Of a stretch of DNA of 64,000 bases, positions 16,607-25,733 are shown one piece after another. Position 1 is the first letter of the stretch, and each line of letters starts with the position of its first letter. A program made the translations under genes and the position numbers. The DNA lies in NCBI RefSeq assembly GCF_000424065.1, contig NZ_AUJE01000022.1:1-64000 (forward strand). The letters run 5' to 3'. Origin of the DNA: Selenomonas ruminantium subsp. ruminantium ATCC 12561 (lineage in GTDB: Bacteria; Bacillota; Negativicutes; Selenomonadales; Selenomonadaceae). Below the pieces are notes generated by a model. That model saw only the letters and a list, made by a program, of their open reading frames with translations, was not told where the DNA came from and searched no databases.

Positions 16607-18658
16607 TTACAGCACGATTTTGCTAAAATCTGCTACACGGTTAACGAGTGCATCAATGGATTTAAGCAAAGCCAAACGGTTATTCTTAACCGCTTCGTCC
16701 TTGTCCATAACCATTACAGCATCAAAGAAGGCATCAATGGGTTTGGACAGTTCCTTCAATGCGTCAATGGCACCAACGTAATCCTCACCATCTACAAGGC
16801 TGGCAACAGCGCTGTTGGTGGACTTGTAAACATCGTAGAGAGCTTTTTCTTCATCAGCCACAAAGACAGCTTCCTTGATTTCCGTTGCTTCGGCTTTTTT
16901 CGCCAGATTGGACGCACGGACAAAGGCCTGAATGTTGGCGGCAGCATCAGCCGTTTCCACGAACTTAGCCACAGCGGCAGCGCGCAGGCTGACCGCGTAG
17001 ATATCGTCAACATTTTCAAGCACGGCATCCACCACATCATAGCGGACAGCTTCGAGCACGTTCTTGAGACGCAGGCGCATGAAGTCAGCCACATCAGACT
17101 GCATCTTCGTGCGGACAGCCTCATCCGTCAGACCATAGAGGTCCATGGATTTAGCTACAACCTTGGACAGACTTACGTTCCACTTGGCTTCAATCAGCAT
17201 GTTCACAAGGCCGAGAGCCTGACGGCGTAGCGCGAACGGATCCTGGGAGCCCGTCGGAATCTTGCCGCGGGAGAATGTACCCACAATGGTATCAATCTTA
17301 TCGGCCATGCTCACGATGCGGCCGGCCTCCGTCTGCGGCTGGTTGTCGCCGGCAAAGCGCGGCATATAGTGCTCATCAATGGCAATGGCCACATTTTCGC
17401 ATTCGCCATCAAGTTTTGCGTATTCACGGCCCATAATGCCCTGCAGTTCCGTGAACTCCGTTACCATACCGGTAACGAGGTCAGCCTTGGACAGCAGTGC
17501 TGCACGCTGTGCGTGTTTGTGAGCCTTTTCATCAGCGCCGATTTCATCCGCGATAAAGCCGGCCAGTTCCACAAGACGCTCGGATTTTTCATACATCGTG
17601 CCAAGGCCCTGCTGGAAGACAACGGTCTTGAGCTTTTCGCGATGTTCTTCAAGGCTCTTCTTGCGGTCTTCGTCAAAGAAGAACTGCGCGTCAGCCAGGC
17701 GGGCACGCAGTACACGCTCATTGCCGTGCTGTACGGTTTCGAGGTGTTCACTACCACCATTGCGCACCGTGATAAAGAGCGGCAGAAGTTTGCCGTCTGC
17801 AGTCTTAACCGGGAAGTAACGCTGATGGTCGCGCATCGGCGTGATAACCGTTTCCGGCGGAAGTTCCAGATATTTTTCTTCGAACTTGCCGCACAGAGCC
17901 GTCGGATATTCGACGAGGTAGAGCACTTCTTCGAGCAAGTCTTCGGTGATTTCAGCCTTGCCGCCATTCTTTTCGGCAACTGCAGCAATCTGCTCACGAA
18001 TCATGGCCTTGCGCTTTTCCTGGTCTACAATGACGAAGTTTTCTTCACAGGCTTTTTCGTATTCTGCAGCGCTGTTGATGGTGAAATCGCCCTGGGACAG
18101 GAAGCGATGGCCACGGGAAACCTTGCCGGATTTAACCTCGGCAACCTCAAAGGGCACAACTTCTGCATCATAGAGGGCCACAATCCAGCGCAGCGGACGG
18201 ATGAACTTGAAGTCCAGGTCGCGCCAGCGCATATTGTTCGGGAAGTTCAGACCGCAGATGAGTTCCGGCAGAATGGTCTGCAGCAGCTCAGCCGTTTCCT
18301 TGCCCTTTTCATGTACCATGGCATAGACATAACCGTCTTTTTCCACGAGGTCTTTCGGGTCAATGCCCTGACCACGGGCAAAGCCCTGAGCAGCCTTGGT
18401 CGGGTTGCCGTCCGCATCAAAAGCGATGGCTGCGGACGGGCCACGGTTTTCGCTTTCCACATCTTCCTGCTTTTCCGCGAGGTCTTTGACCAGGAGAGCC
18501 GTGCGGCGCGGCGTACCGATGGTGCGGATTTCCCCGCAGTCAATGCGGCTGTCTGCAAATGCCTTAGCGGCATTTTCCTTCAACTGGGCAAGGATGCCCG
18601 GCATGACATGTGCCGGTACTTCTTCCGTGCCGATTTCTAACAGTAAATCCTTGCTCAT
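16607..18658 (-). CDS. glyS: Glycyl-tRNA synthetase beta subunit
   Basis: A 683-residue tRNA-binding subunit of the bacterial (alpha-beta)2 GlyRS. It starts LLLEIGTEEVPAHVMPG and contains GTPRRTALLVKDL, IPKNMRWR-like FPNNMRWRDLDFKFIRPLRWIVAL, and PMRDHQRYFPVKTADGKLLP. The C-terminal DALR-like helical anticodon domain carries RDPFALRR-like SQDPFALRRQALGLVN. It overlaps the glyQ stop by one base behind GGGGGGAG. Expression follows the glyQ T-box. Confidence 0.97.
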   Translation of the reverse strand: MSKDLLLEIGTEEVPAHVMPGILAQLKENAAKAFADSRIDCGEIRTIGTPRRTALLVKDLAEKQEDVESENRGPSAAIAFDADGNPTKAAQGFARGQGIDPKDLVEKDGYVYAMVHEKGKETAELLQTILPELICGLNFPNNMRWRDLDFKFIRPLRWIVALYDAEVVPFEVAEVKSGKVSRGHRFLSQGDFTINSAAEYEKACEENFVIVDQEKRKAMIREQIAAVAEKNGGKAEITEDLLEEVLYLVEYPTALCGKFEEKYLELPPETVITPMRDHQRYFPVKTADGKLLPLFITVRNGGSEHLETVQHGNERVLRARLADAQFFFDEDRKKSLEEHREKLKTVVFQQGLGTMYEKSERLVELAGFIADEIGADEKAHKHAQRAALLSKADLVTGMVTEFTELQGIMGREYAKLDGECENVAIAIDEHYMPRFAGDNQPQTEAGRIVSMADKIDTIVGTFSRGKIPTGSQDPFALRRQALGLVNMLIEAKWNVSLSKVVAKSMDLYGLTDEAVRTKMQSDVADFMRLRLKNVLEAVRYDVVDAVLENVDDIYAVSLRAAAVAKFVETADAAANIQAFVRASNLAKKAEATEIKEAVFVADEEKALYDVYKSTNSAVASLVDGEDYVGAIDALKELSKPIDAFFDAVMVMDKDEAVKNNRLALLKSIDALVNRVADFSKIVL

Positions 18659-19536
18659 TATTTCTCCCCCCTGTGCAGCATTGGATAGCCTAATTCCTCA
18701 CGCTGTTTCAAGTAACATTCGGCGCAAAGACGTGCAAGCTTTCTTACGCGGCCGATAAATGCCGTACGCTGGGATACGGAGATGGCACCACGCGCATCCA
18801 GCAGGTTGAACGTATGGGAGCATTTGAGCACATAGTCATAAGCCGGATGTACATAACCTTCTGCGATTACGCGAACCGCTTCGGCTTCGTATTTGTCAAA
18901 CATCTCGAACAGCAGTTTTTCATCGGAGAGGTCAAACGCATAAGCAGACTGCTCATACTCGTTCTGATGGAATACATCCCCATAGGTGTAATCGTCCGTC
19001 CACTGAATGTCGTAAACATTTTCGACACCCTGAATGTACATGGCTAGTCTCTCCAGACCATAGGTGATTTCCGAAGCGACGGGCTTAACGTCCTGACTGC
19101 CCACCTGCTGGAAGTAGGTGAACTGGGTGATTTCCATGCCGTCGAGCCATACTTCCCAGCCCAGACCCCAAGCGCCCAGCGTCGGAGATTCCCAGTTATC
19201 CTCTACGAAGCGGATATCGTGCTGTTTCGGGTCAATGCCGAGACGTTCCAAGCTTTCGAGGTACAGCTCCTGAATGTTGTCCGGGGACGGCTTCATGATG
19301 ACCTGGAACTGATGATGCTGATACAGACGATTCGGGTTATCGCCATAGCGGCCATCGGCAGGACGGCGGGACGGCTCTACATAAGCCACATTCCACGGCT
19401 CCGGGCCAAGTACACGCAAAAAGGTCGAGGGGTTCATCGTGCCCGCACCTTTTTCGACATCATAAGGCTGTGCTAAGATACAGCCCTGCTCTGACCAGAA
19501 TTTCTGCAGAGCCAGGATGATTTCCTGAAATTTCAT
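18658..19536 (-). CDS. glyQ: Glycyl-tRNA synthetase alpha subunit
   Basis: A 292-residue catalytic subunit forming Gly-tRNA with GlyS. The hallmark class II motifs are clear: [66 protein letters not shown], and [24 protein letters not shown]. The ATG at 19536 lies after AAGGAG. Its leader carries a glycine T-box. Confidence 0.98.
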   Translation of the reverse strand: MKFQEIILALQKFWSEQGCILAQPYDVEKGAGTMNPSTFLRVLGPEPWNVAYVEPSRRPADGRYGDNPNRLYQHHQFQVIMKPSPDNIQELYLESLERLGIDPKQHDIRFVEDNWESPTLGAWGLGWEVWLDGMEITQFTYFQQVGSQDVKPVASEITYGLERLAMYIQGVENVYDIQWTDDYTYGDVFHQNEYEQSAYAFDLSDEKLLFEMFDKYEAEAVRVIAEGYVHPAYDYVLKCSHTFNLLDARGAISVSQRTAFIGRVRKLARLCAECYLKQREELGYPMLHRGEK

Positions 19537-19584
19537 AGGTACAACTCCTTTTTCTCCTGTTACGGTTGACTGTGCTTATACTAC

Positions 19585-19786
19585 AAAAGCCCCGCCCCCG
19601 TAACGCCATCGTTACAGGGACGAGACTCAAAATCCCGCGGTTCCACCCTGATTGGTTTCTATATATAATAGAAGCCCACCTCAAAGTTTTCTCTTGTCTT
19701 TTGCTCCAAAGTGCCCTTCACGCTCTGACCGGCTTGCACCCTCCCGGACTCGCTAAGTGCGCGCTACTCCTCTTTTTCATCGCTGA
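19585..19786 (-). promoter_or_regulatory. T-box leader (glycine) of glyQS
   Basis: On the minus strand: GAGGAGTA box near the 5' end, a specifier segment GAAGGGCAC with Gly codon GGC at 19713-19715, the T-box AGGGTGGAACCGCG at 19636-19649, then a terminator hairpin (CCCTGTAACG/CGTTACGGGG) followed by TTTT. Uncharged tRNA-Gly should stabilise the antiterminator and switch on glyQS. Confidence 0.95.
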
Positions 19787-19791
19787 GGTCA

Positions 19792-19820
19792 ATTTTAGCA
19801 AACTAAACCCGCCGTGTCAA
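19792..19820 (-). promoter_or_regulatory. Promoter of the glyQS T-box transcript
   Basis: TTGACA (19815-19820), a 17-base spacer and TAAAAT (19792-19797), correctly placed just before the T-box leader. Confidence 0.85.
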
Positions 19821-19984
19821 CCGCTAACGCTCTAACGGGATGTATTTCCAACAGGATTCGAGCATCCTCTATGATGAAAAAATAATTTTCCGCAACCAAA
19901 CCTCTTTCTGATGAAGGAAATCCGTTCCCAAACGCGAATATACGAGGTAGCAATGTTAGCTAGAGTTAAGGAGGTTTGGCAGCC

Positions 19985-22105
19985 ATGGGCAAGCTTGAAC
20001 TAAGCAAAGGACAGTTTTTGCATCGCAAGGGCGATACAGTGAAGGATATTGCCATTATCCTCAAGGGAAGTTTCACCCTCTGTTATGGGGATGAAGTCCA
20101 GCTCACCGCAGGCAACGGAGCCATTATCGGCGCTTTTCACCCCAGTGGCGGGGCATACGAATACGATTACAAAGCTGCCGAGGACTGCACCCTCTTTACC
20201 TACGATTATAATGACGAAGATGACCTGGCTGCCGCCATTGCCGCTACCCCCTCCATTGCCCCTGTCATGGTTTCTGCCAGTATCAATTTAGCCACAGACT
20301 TAATCAACACCCTCGACGATTTCTATAATAAAGCCCAAAATCTCTGTGACAGCCTAAAAAGCGATTACAGCGATTATAAAAATATTTGTGCCACCTTAAT
20401 GCTTCAACCGCAAAAATTTGACCATGTAAACACCCTGACGCCCCCAGATAAACCATCCATGCTCACCGGCTGGCAGGCGGCCCTTTGCCGTACCTGTCGG
20501 GAAAAAAATGAACTGCTGCGGAAAGAATGTTATCCTGCCGATATCAATTTCTGCATAGGCACCATCATGCTGGCCGCCCGCCTCGCCCAAGCGATCCATC
20601 CCCAGCTTGACTTCATCACGGCCTTTATTCAGGACACCCATGCTGCCACCAATGATTTCACTTCTGAGTATCGCACGCAAAAAGCAAAACTGGACGAAGC
20701 CCATCGTCAGGAAGCGCTGGAAGCTGGCAGCGGCAATATTCCTAAAATCACCAATGCCCTGCAAACCATCCTGGCCTTTGCCGGCATTGGCCGGGATATC
20801 GGCGACGCGCTGGCCAAGGATATCCGCCTGTTTATGAAAGCGCCGGACAAAACCGAAAAATCTGCAGAAATGCGCCGTCTGCGCGGCGATATCACCCAGA
20901 ATTTTTTCACCATCTACGAAGCTGCCTTTTTCAAAAGTTTGGAAACCGACAGCATTCCCGCTGAGGTCAAAATGTTCTTCCTCTTCGGTTTTATCGACGA
21001 GGAACTAGCTGGCGAGGAAAACACAGCCGCAATTTACAAAGCTGCTCTTTTATGGGAGGACGACCCCGAAGACCTCATTATGCCCGCCTATAACTGGCTG
21101 AAAAAAATCGCCCTGGGACAGGCACAGCCATCTAAGGACGAATTTGACAACGACTGGCCGGACCACTTGAAAGAAGCCGTCCGGCAGGGAAATCTAAAAC
21201 AGCCGCAGGCCGATGCCATGCTGAATGACCCCAAGGCTATGGCCCGCTTTGAACTACACAATATGATTGCCAATGCCAATAAAATGACCTACGGCAGCAT
21301 TTTCTCCTACATTCCCGCCTTCTACGCTCAGGCTGTATCCCGTCCGCTGGAAACCTGCCTGTCCACAGTTGAACGGGTTCGGAAAGCCTTAAATCACATT
21401 CGGGAAATCGACTTTAGCTGCTTCTACCGCCCCGCCTATGCCAGCTATCCTGAGCTAAAAATCAACCGCTATGACTATAACCGGGAAGTTCTTCCCTACA
21501 TTATCCTTATGCCTAACTACGGCAGCCGCGGTCTAACTTGGCAGGAAATCGAAGGTCGCAGGCGAACGACTCCCGCTCATATGGTACTGTCCATCTTCCA
21601 TTCAGAAGATTTGGAAACCACCCTTATCCGCATGTGTGCCCAGTTCCGCTGGGAAATGTGCAAACGCATTCAGGGCGTGCACTACAGCGATATCAGCGAA
21701 CCATCCCTCACCGCAGAATACTGCAACTACTTGCAGTTCTACAAGAAAAATTCCACTCTGTCAGCAGATATGAAGGAAAAAGTCAAAGCCGCCCTAAAGC
21801 GCAACGGCAACAGGTACAGCAAGATATTTGCCTCTGAATACGAACAGTTCGTCAAAAATGAGTCCGAAGGCCTTCCCCGGCTCAATAAAGTTGCCCGGGA
21901 AATTCTCTTCAAATACTGTACCTTCGGCCGCAGTTACCGGGATGCCCTGTCCATTAATCCTCAGTACAAGCCTTTGATTGACCGCTGGAACATCGCCCAT
22001 GATGAAAAACTGCGTACCTTTGAACTATTCACCCGCAGAATCCTCGGGCAAACACCAGAACTGCCTGAGGAAATGAAAGTTGAAGAGGCATATTTGAAAC
22101 TATAA
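19985..22105 (+). CDS. Large cyclic-nucleotide-binding-domain protein of unknown function
   Basis: A 706-residue cytoplasmic protein. Residues ~5-95 look like a cNMP-binding beta-barrel (FLHRKGDTVKDIAIILKGSFTLCYGDEVQLTAGNGAIIGAFHP). A second region has a cysteine cluster (ALCRTCREKNELLRKECYPADINFCIG). The rest is a long alpha-helical section with YRPAYASYPELKINRYDYNREVLPYIILMPNYGSRGLTWQEIEG and no recognisable catalytic motif. There is no helix-turn-helix and no membrane helix. The ATG at 19985 lies 10 bases after AAGGAGG. It is a single-gene unit facing away from glyQS. I do not recognise its job; a second-messenger sensor or scaffold is an inference. Confidence 0.75.
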   Translation: MGKLELSKGQFLHRKGDTVKDIAIILKGSFTLCYGDEVQLTAGNGAIIGAFHPSGGAYEYDYKAAEDCTLFTYDYNDEDDLAAAIAATPSIAPVMVSASINLATDLINTLDDFYNKAQNLCDSLKSDYSDYKNICATLMLQPQKFDHVNTLTPPDKPSMLTGWQAALCRTCREKNELLRKECYPADINFCIGTIMLAARLAQAIHPQLDFITAFIQDTHAATNDFTSEYRTQKAKLDEAHRQEALEAGSGNIPKITNALQTILAFAGIGRDIGDALAKDIRLFMKAPDKTEKSAEMRRLRGDITQNFFTIYEAAFFKSLETDSIPAEVKMFFLFGFIDEELAGEENTAAIYKAALLWEDDPEDLIMPAYNWLKKIALGQAQPSKDEFDNDWPDHLKEAVRQGNLKQPQADAMLNDPKAMARFELHNMIANANKMTYGSIFSYIPAFYAQAVSRPLETCLSTVERVRKALNHIREIDFSCFYRPAYASYPELKINRYDYNREVLPYIILMPNYGSRGLTWQEIEGRRRTTPAHMVLSIFHSEDLETTLIRMCAQFRWEMCKRIQGVHYSDISEPSLTAEYCNYLQFYKKNSTLSADMKEKVKAALKRNGNRYSKIFASEYEQFVKNESEGLPRLNKVAREILFKYCTFGRSYRDALSINPQYKPLIDRWNIAHDEKLRTFELFTRRILGQTPELPEEMKVEEAYLKL

Positions 22106-22166
22106 ACCAAGGCTGTTACAGCGTATGCGCATCCGCATATCTTGTCGCACCCTAATTTTTCCCTGT

Positions 22167-23069
22167 TTAACTGCTTTTCCATTCGTTCCACAAGGCAAAG
22201 CCCAATATCATGGCACCGCCCACCGCCTGACTGACGGTCATCGTTTCGTGTAACAGAAAATACGAAATAATAACCGCCACCAGCGGGTCAATATAGCCCA
22301 GAACAGCCACTTCCTGACCAGTAAGCTGACTCAGGGACTGAAAATACGCATAATGCATGATAACCGTATGAACAAGACAGATAATCATAAGCGCCGCCCA
22401 GCCGCTGACATCCAATGCCAGCAGATGAAAACCATCGCCTAAGGCTGTGTACGGCAAAATAACCACAGCGGCAATGCCAAACTGGTAAAAGGAACGCTCC
22501 ATGCTGCCCACGCTCTTGATGTATTTATTGAGAATGATGAACAGCGCATAGAAGACCGCCGCTAGCAAACCATAAAATATACCCAGCGAATCTGCGGCCT
22601 CAGGCGAAGCCTCAAATACGTTCACAATCAAAGCCAGCCCCAGCGTGGACATGACAAAACAAATGAGCTGCCGCCCCGTCATTTTTTCGTGGAACAGAAA
22701 AGGGCAGACCACCGTGACAATCACAGGCGCAAAATAGTAACTGATGGTCGCTAGGGAAATACTGGTATAGCGAAACGCCTCGAACATAAACAACCAATTA
22801 ACTGCGAGCGCTATCCCCGACAGGAACATAATCCCGACATCCTCCCGCAGCTTATGCCAGGAAAGCTGACGGCCACGGCAGAGAAAATATATGCCGATGA
22901 TGACAAACGCCGAGGCCGAGCGGTAAAACGACAGCTCCGCAGAAGTAATTGCCGAAGTATACCGACTGAAAAAGCCCAACGTCCCAAAAATCGCCATAGA
23001 AAAGAGCATTTGCCAGCGGGCAGATTCCGGCGAAAGATTGCGCAGGGAATTTATCGCCATAGTCACCAT
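22167..23069 (-). CDS. EamA/DMT-superfamily transporter (RhaT/YdcZ-like exporter)
   Basis: About 300 residues with ten hydrophobic segments in two EamA repeats (first from FSMAIFGTLGFFSRY, second from LGIFYGLLAAVFYALFIILNKY). The closing EVAVLGYIDPLVAVIISYFLLHETMTVSQAVGGAMILGF is the classic DMT C-terminal repeat. It probably exports metabolites or amino acids; the substrate is unknown. The ATG at 23069 lies 8 bases after TTAGGAG. It is divergent from an XRE-cupin regulator, with a shared palindrome, so that regulator likely controls it. Confidence 0.9.
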   Translation of the reverse strand: MVTMAINSLRNLSPESARWQMLFSMAIFGTLGFFSRYTSAITSAELSFYRSASAFVIIGIYFLCRGRQLSWHKLREDVGIMFLSGIALAVNWLFMFEAFRYTSISLATISYYFAPVIVTVVCPFLFHEKMTGRQLICFVMSTLGLALIVNVFEASPEAADSLGIFYGLLAAVFYALFIILNKYIKSVGSMERSFYQFGIAAVVILPYTALGDGFHLLALDVSGWAALMIICLVHTVIMHYAYFQSLSQLTGQEVAVLGYIDPLVAVIISYFLLHETMTVSQAVGGAMILGFALWNEWKSS

Positions 23070-23120
23070 ATCATTCACTCCTAACCCATTAATTAATATA
23101 TCTAACGAAATGTTAAATAG

Positions 23121-23194
23121 AGTATACGGTGCTTTTCCTTTATTGTCAAGAAATATTTACAATATATTTTACGAATGGTAAACTATATTGTAAA
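23121..23194. promoter_or_regulatory. Divergent promoters and operator between DMT exporter and XRE-cupin regulator
   Basis: For the exporter (minus): TTGACA (23144-23149), 17 bases, TATACT (23121-23126). For the regulator (plus): TTTACA (23156-23161), 17 bases, TAAACT. A nested palindrome spans 23156-23194: outer arms TTTACAATATA/TATATTGTAAA and inner arms TTTAC/GTAAA. It covers the regulator promoter and flanks the exporter -35, fitting autoregulation plus control of the exporter. Confidence 0.75.
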
Positions 23195-23208
23195 AGGAGG
23201 AGCTAACG

Positions 23209-23757
23209 ATGACAATAAATGCAATTATAGCGAACAACCTCAAACGACTGCGCGAAGAACAGAATTTAAGTTTTGGACAACTGGCTGACCGGTCAGGTGT
23301 GAGCAAGGTCATGCTGTCACAAATTGAAAAGGGCGAGGGCAACCCCACCATCAATACGATATGGAAGGTCGCCAATGGCTTGGGCGTGGATTATTCCCAG
23401 CTCATTGCCCCACCAGCCGCCTCAGTACAAATTGTCCGCGAAGCCGATATTCCCATACAAGCAGACGATAACGGCTTATTTTCGGCAAGATGTTACTTCC
23501 CGGCCACAGCCCAACGACGTTTTGACGTATTCACCGTAACCATACTGCCCGGCGAAGAACACCTGTCCGAAAGCCATTCCCCCAACACGCAGGAATATGT
23601 ACTTGTCCAACAAGGCACACTAGAAGCCTACATTGCCAACGAAGCCTATGTCCTGAATAAAGGCGATGCCATGTGCTTCGACTGCACCCGCCCGCATAAA
23701 TTTTGCAACACCGGTACCAAACCGGTGAACTTTGTGGATATTATCTATTATCAGTAA
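23209..23757 (+). CDS. XRE-family regulator with C-terminal cupin sensor domain
   Basis: 182 residues. Residues 5-65 are an XRE helix-turn-helix (LKRLREEQNLSFGQLADRSGVSKVMLSQIEKGEGNPTINTIWKVA). Residues ~110-180 are a cupin barrel (LPGEEHLSESHSPNTQEYVLVQQGTLEAYI..YVLNKGDAMCFDCTRPHKFCN). Such proteins usually sense a small metabolite and repress a transporter or catabolic gene. It has a strong site AAAAGGAGG before ATG. It is divergent from the DMT exporter with the operator between them. Confidence 0.92.
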   Translation: MTINAIIANNLKRLREEQNLSFGQLADRSGVSKVMLSQIEKGEGNPTINTIWKVANGLGVDYSQLIAPPAASVQIVREADIPIQADDNGLFSARCYFPATAQRRFDVFTVTILPGEEHLSESHSPNTQEYVLVQQGTLEAYIANEAYVLNKGDAMCFDCTRPHKFCNTGTKPVNFVDIIYYQ

Positions 23758-23872
23758 AATGGAACTGGTCATATCATTCCCAATCAAAAAAGCATAGCTT
23801 ATTCATACATATAAGTTGCAGTTTGTCGGGGAGTTCAGTTCGTGGTAAAGGTATCTTGTTCATACGTGGTCA

Positions 23873-24065
23873 GGGGCGAACGGGGAGTACTTTTTCTGTT
23901 TCCCGCTAAACGACCCCCTCGGAAAAAATAGCTGTCCAGTTACTCGCGCCGGGCAGGCCAACGGCGCTGCTTTCAGCGTATTTGCTTAGCGACTTCCTAC
24001 AGGGGCCGGCCTTCACTGCGTTCAGGCAGTCGCTCCTAACAGAAAAAGCACTCCCCGTCCGCCCC
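23873..24065 (-). repeat. Large hairpin element E9
   Basis: Arms gggcgaacggggagtact and agcactccccgtccgccc, with AGAAAAA/TTTTTCT inside, enclose a ~135-base core. Read on the minus strand the core shares GAACGCAGTGA, GGCCC, GCGCCG and TGCCCGGCGC-GTAACT with E8 in the same order, so E8 and E9 are inverted copies of one family. Confidence 0.8.
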
Positions 24066-24172
24066 CAGTTACGGAGTAACGATTGCAACGAACTCGTTGC
24101 TCCCGTTACAAGAACATCGATGTACTTGCTGCTTGTCACCGCGAAAGTGCCGTTTTATACGAACATCGCTTA

Positions 24173-24366
24173 GGGCGGTGGTGGTGATGCTTTTCGCCGT
24201 GGAACGATTGTCCGAACGCAGTGAGGACTGGCCCACAAACGATAGTTCCTAAAAATTAAGCTGAACATACGCGCCGCCGGTCTTGCCCGGCGCAGGTAAC
24301 TAAAAAGCGCCTCCCTTGCTTGTGGGTCATTCAGTGCAACGGCGAAAAGTATTACCACCTACGCCC
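24173..24366 (+). repeat. Large hairpin element E8
   Basis: Arms gggcggtggtggtgatgc and gtattaccacctacgccc enclose a core with GAACGCAGTGAGGACTGGCC, a GCCCACAA/TTGTGGGT inner pair, and GCGCCG..TTGCCCGGCGC..GTAACT. The arms keep the same GTGATG/TATTAC wobble pattern as E2-E7 although the core is different. Confidence 0.8.
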
Positions 24367-24421
24367 AAACTGAGCTGTAACAAAAAAATTTCAGCACGTA
24401 CTGGCAAACTGCAATTTACAT

Positions 24422-24456
24422 AAAAGCCCGCTGATACTTTGGATCAGCGGACTTTT
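24422..24456 (-). terminator. Terminator of mtlD
   Basis: AAAAG-CCGCTGAT pairs with ATCAGCGG-CTTTT around a short loop. It lies about 40 bases past the mtlD stop, with a T-run on the minus strand. Confidence 0.85.
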
Positions 24457-24495
24457 CATGTTCATGGAATTTTTCACATTTCTATAAATAGGCAC

Positions 24496-25641
24496 TTAAA
24501 ATCCTGCTGTCTTATTCTCCACCATACGGAAGAGTTCGGATTCTTCGGGGATTTGTGTATAGTTCAGGATTGCCTTATGCAGGCCTTTTTCCTGAATGGC
24601 GCCCTGCACTTCCTGCGCTTCTTTGTCTCCATCATAGTCGAAGTGGAAGGCTGCACCGATTACTGTAGCCAGGGCCGAGGGTTTCTGTCCCTGTGCCAAA
24701 AGCTGGGTAGCGGGGCTTACGAGGCGGTCTTTAGCGCCGAGTTTGCGTTTGGGACCGCGGGCTACTCTTGTCACTTCGTCGCTGAGGTGCGGATTTCTAA
24801 AGCGGTTTTCGGTGGTCTTGACGTATTCTTCATGCTTTTTGGGGTCAAAGCCGAACTTACGCACGAGCAAGTCCCCTGTTTCCTGCCAAACCTTACGCGC
24901 CATATCCACAATGTTTTTATCCTGCATAGCGCTGTAAATGTCCTTGATGCCTTTGCGATAAGCAAGGTACGCAATGGAGGCATGGCCGGTATTTACGGTA
25001 AAGAGCTTGCGCTCGATATAGGCTTCGAGGTTTTCCACCCAGGTCAGGCCCTCAATCTGCGGCGGTTCGCCTTTGGCCTGGGTCACATTGGCATCCCATT
25101 CGGCGTAGGGTTCGACCTGCACGAGCAGGGGGTCGTCATTTTTCTGCAGGGGTACGATTCTATCCACAGCGGCATCGGGGAAGCCGATATATTTAGCCAC
25201 GTCTTCTTTGGCTTCTTCCGGCAGGTTTTCTTCGACAAAACCTTTGAGCACCGTGGATCCGCCCACCATATTTTCACAGGCGATGACATTCAAGGGCTGC
25301 TGATTTACTTTTACGCGTTCTGCAAGGCCTGCCGCCAGATTCGGCGCAATGAATTTCAGGATATTCGGGCCAATAGCCGTCGTGATGATATCGGCTTCAC
25401 AGATGCCCCTGATGAGTTCTTCGGGATGGGCGGCGCTGTTGATGGCGCGCACATGTTCCACATGGATGATTTCGGGCTTATCCCCTACAATCTTGATATC
25501 GTAAGCGCGGCGCTCATTGATTAAATCCACAAGTTCTGCATTGACGTCCACAAACGTCACTTCATAGCCGGAACGCACCAGGAGCTCTCCGATAAAACCT
25601 CTGCCGATATTGCCTGCACCGAAATGGATTGCCTTTTTCAT
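24496..25641 (-). CDS. mtlD: Mannitol-1-phosphate 5-dehydrogenase
   Basis: NAD-dependent oxidation of mannitol-1-phosphate to fructose-6-phosphate. 381 residues, as usual for MtlD. N-terminal AIHFGAGNIGRGFIGELL nucleotide-binding motif, IITTAIGPNILKFIAP, and IACENMVGGSTVLK. The sugar-phosphate region has KLFTVNTGHASIAYLAY. The ATG at 25641 follows TTTGGAGG; an upstream TTG is unlikely. It is the last gene of mtlR-mtlA-mtlD, but a terminator-like hairpin separates it from mtlA. Confidence 0.97.
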   Translation of the reverse strand: MKKAIHFGAGNIGRGFIGELLVRSGYEVTFVDVNAELVDLINERRAYDIKIVGDKPEIIHVEHVRAINSAAHPEELIRGICEADIITTAIGPNILKFIAPNLAAGLAERVKVNQQPLNVIACENMVGGSTVLKGFVEENLPEEAKEDVAKYIGFPDAAVDRIVPLQKNDDPLLVQVEPYAEWDANVTQAKGEPPQIEGLTWVENLEAYIERKLFTVNTGHASIAYLAYRKGIKDIYSAMQDKNIVDMARKVWQETGDLLVRKFGFDPKKHEEYVKTTENRFRNPHLSDEVTRVARGPKRKLGAKDRLVSPATQLLAQGQKPSALATVIGAAFHFDYDGDKEAQEVQGAIQEKGLHKAILNYTQIPEESELFRMVENKTAGF

Positions 25642-25666
25642 CTTGATTACCTCCAAAATTTGTCAA

Positions 25667-25714
25667 AAAAATAGTCCCTTTTCCACAGGGTATACGCCTG
25701 CGTGGAAAAGGGAC
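25667..25714 (-). terminator. Intra-operon terminator between mtlA and mtlD
   Basis: GTCCCTTTTCCAC pairs with GTGGAAAAGGGAC around a GTATAC-containing loop. On the minus strand it is followed by TATTTTTTT. It should cut most mtlA transcripts or act as a differential-expression element before mtlD. Confidence 0.85.
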
Positions 25715-25733
25715 ATGTAATATTCAGATTTGA

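Larger units (their letters stand above)
23811..24420. repeat. Composite palindromic region without genes
   Basis: Terminal inverted sequences TTGCAGTTTG (about 23816) and CAAACTGCAA (about 24405) bracket two large inverted hairpin elements (E9 and E8). Between them is a small hairpin, GCAACG..CGTTGC with GTAACG/CGTTAC outer arms (about 24076-24109). No open frame here looks like a protein. Confidence 0.7.

Noticed and set aside
23906-24358. Short open frames in the 23.9-24.4 kb region
   Set aside because: They lie in the arms and cores of E8 and E9, lack ribosome sites, and have non-protein-like composition.
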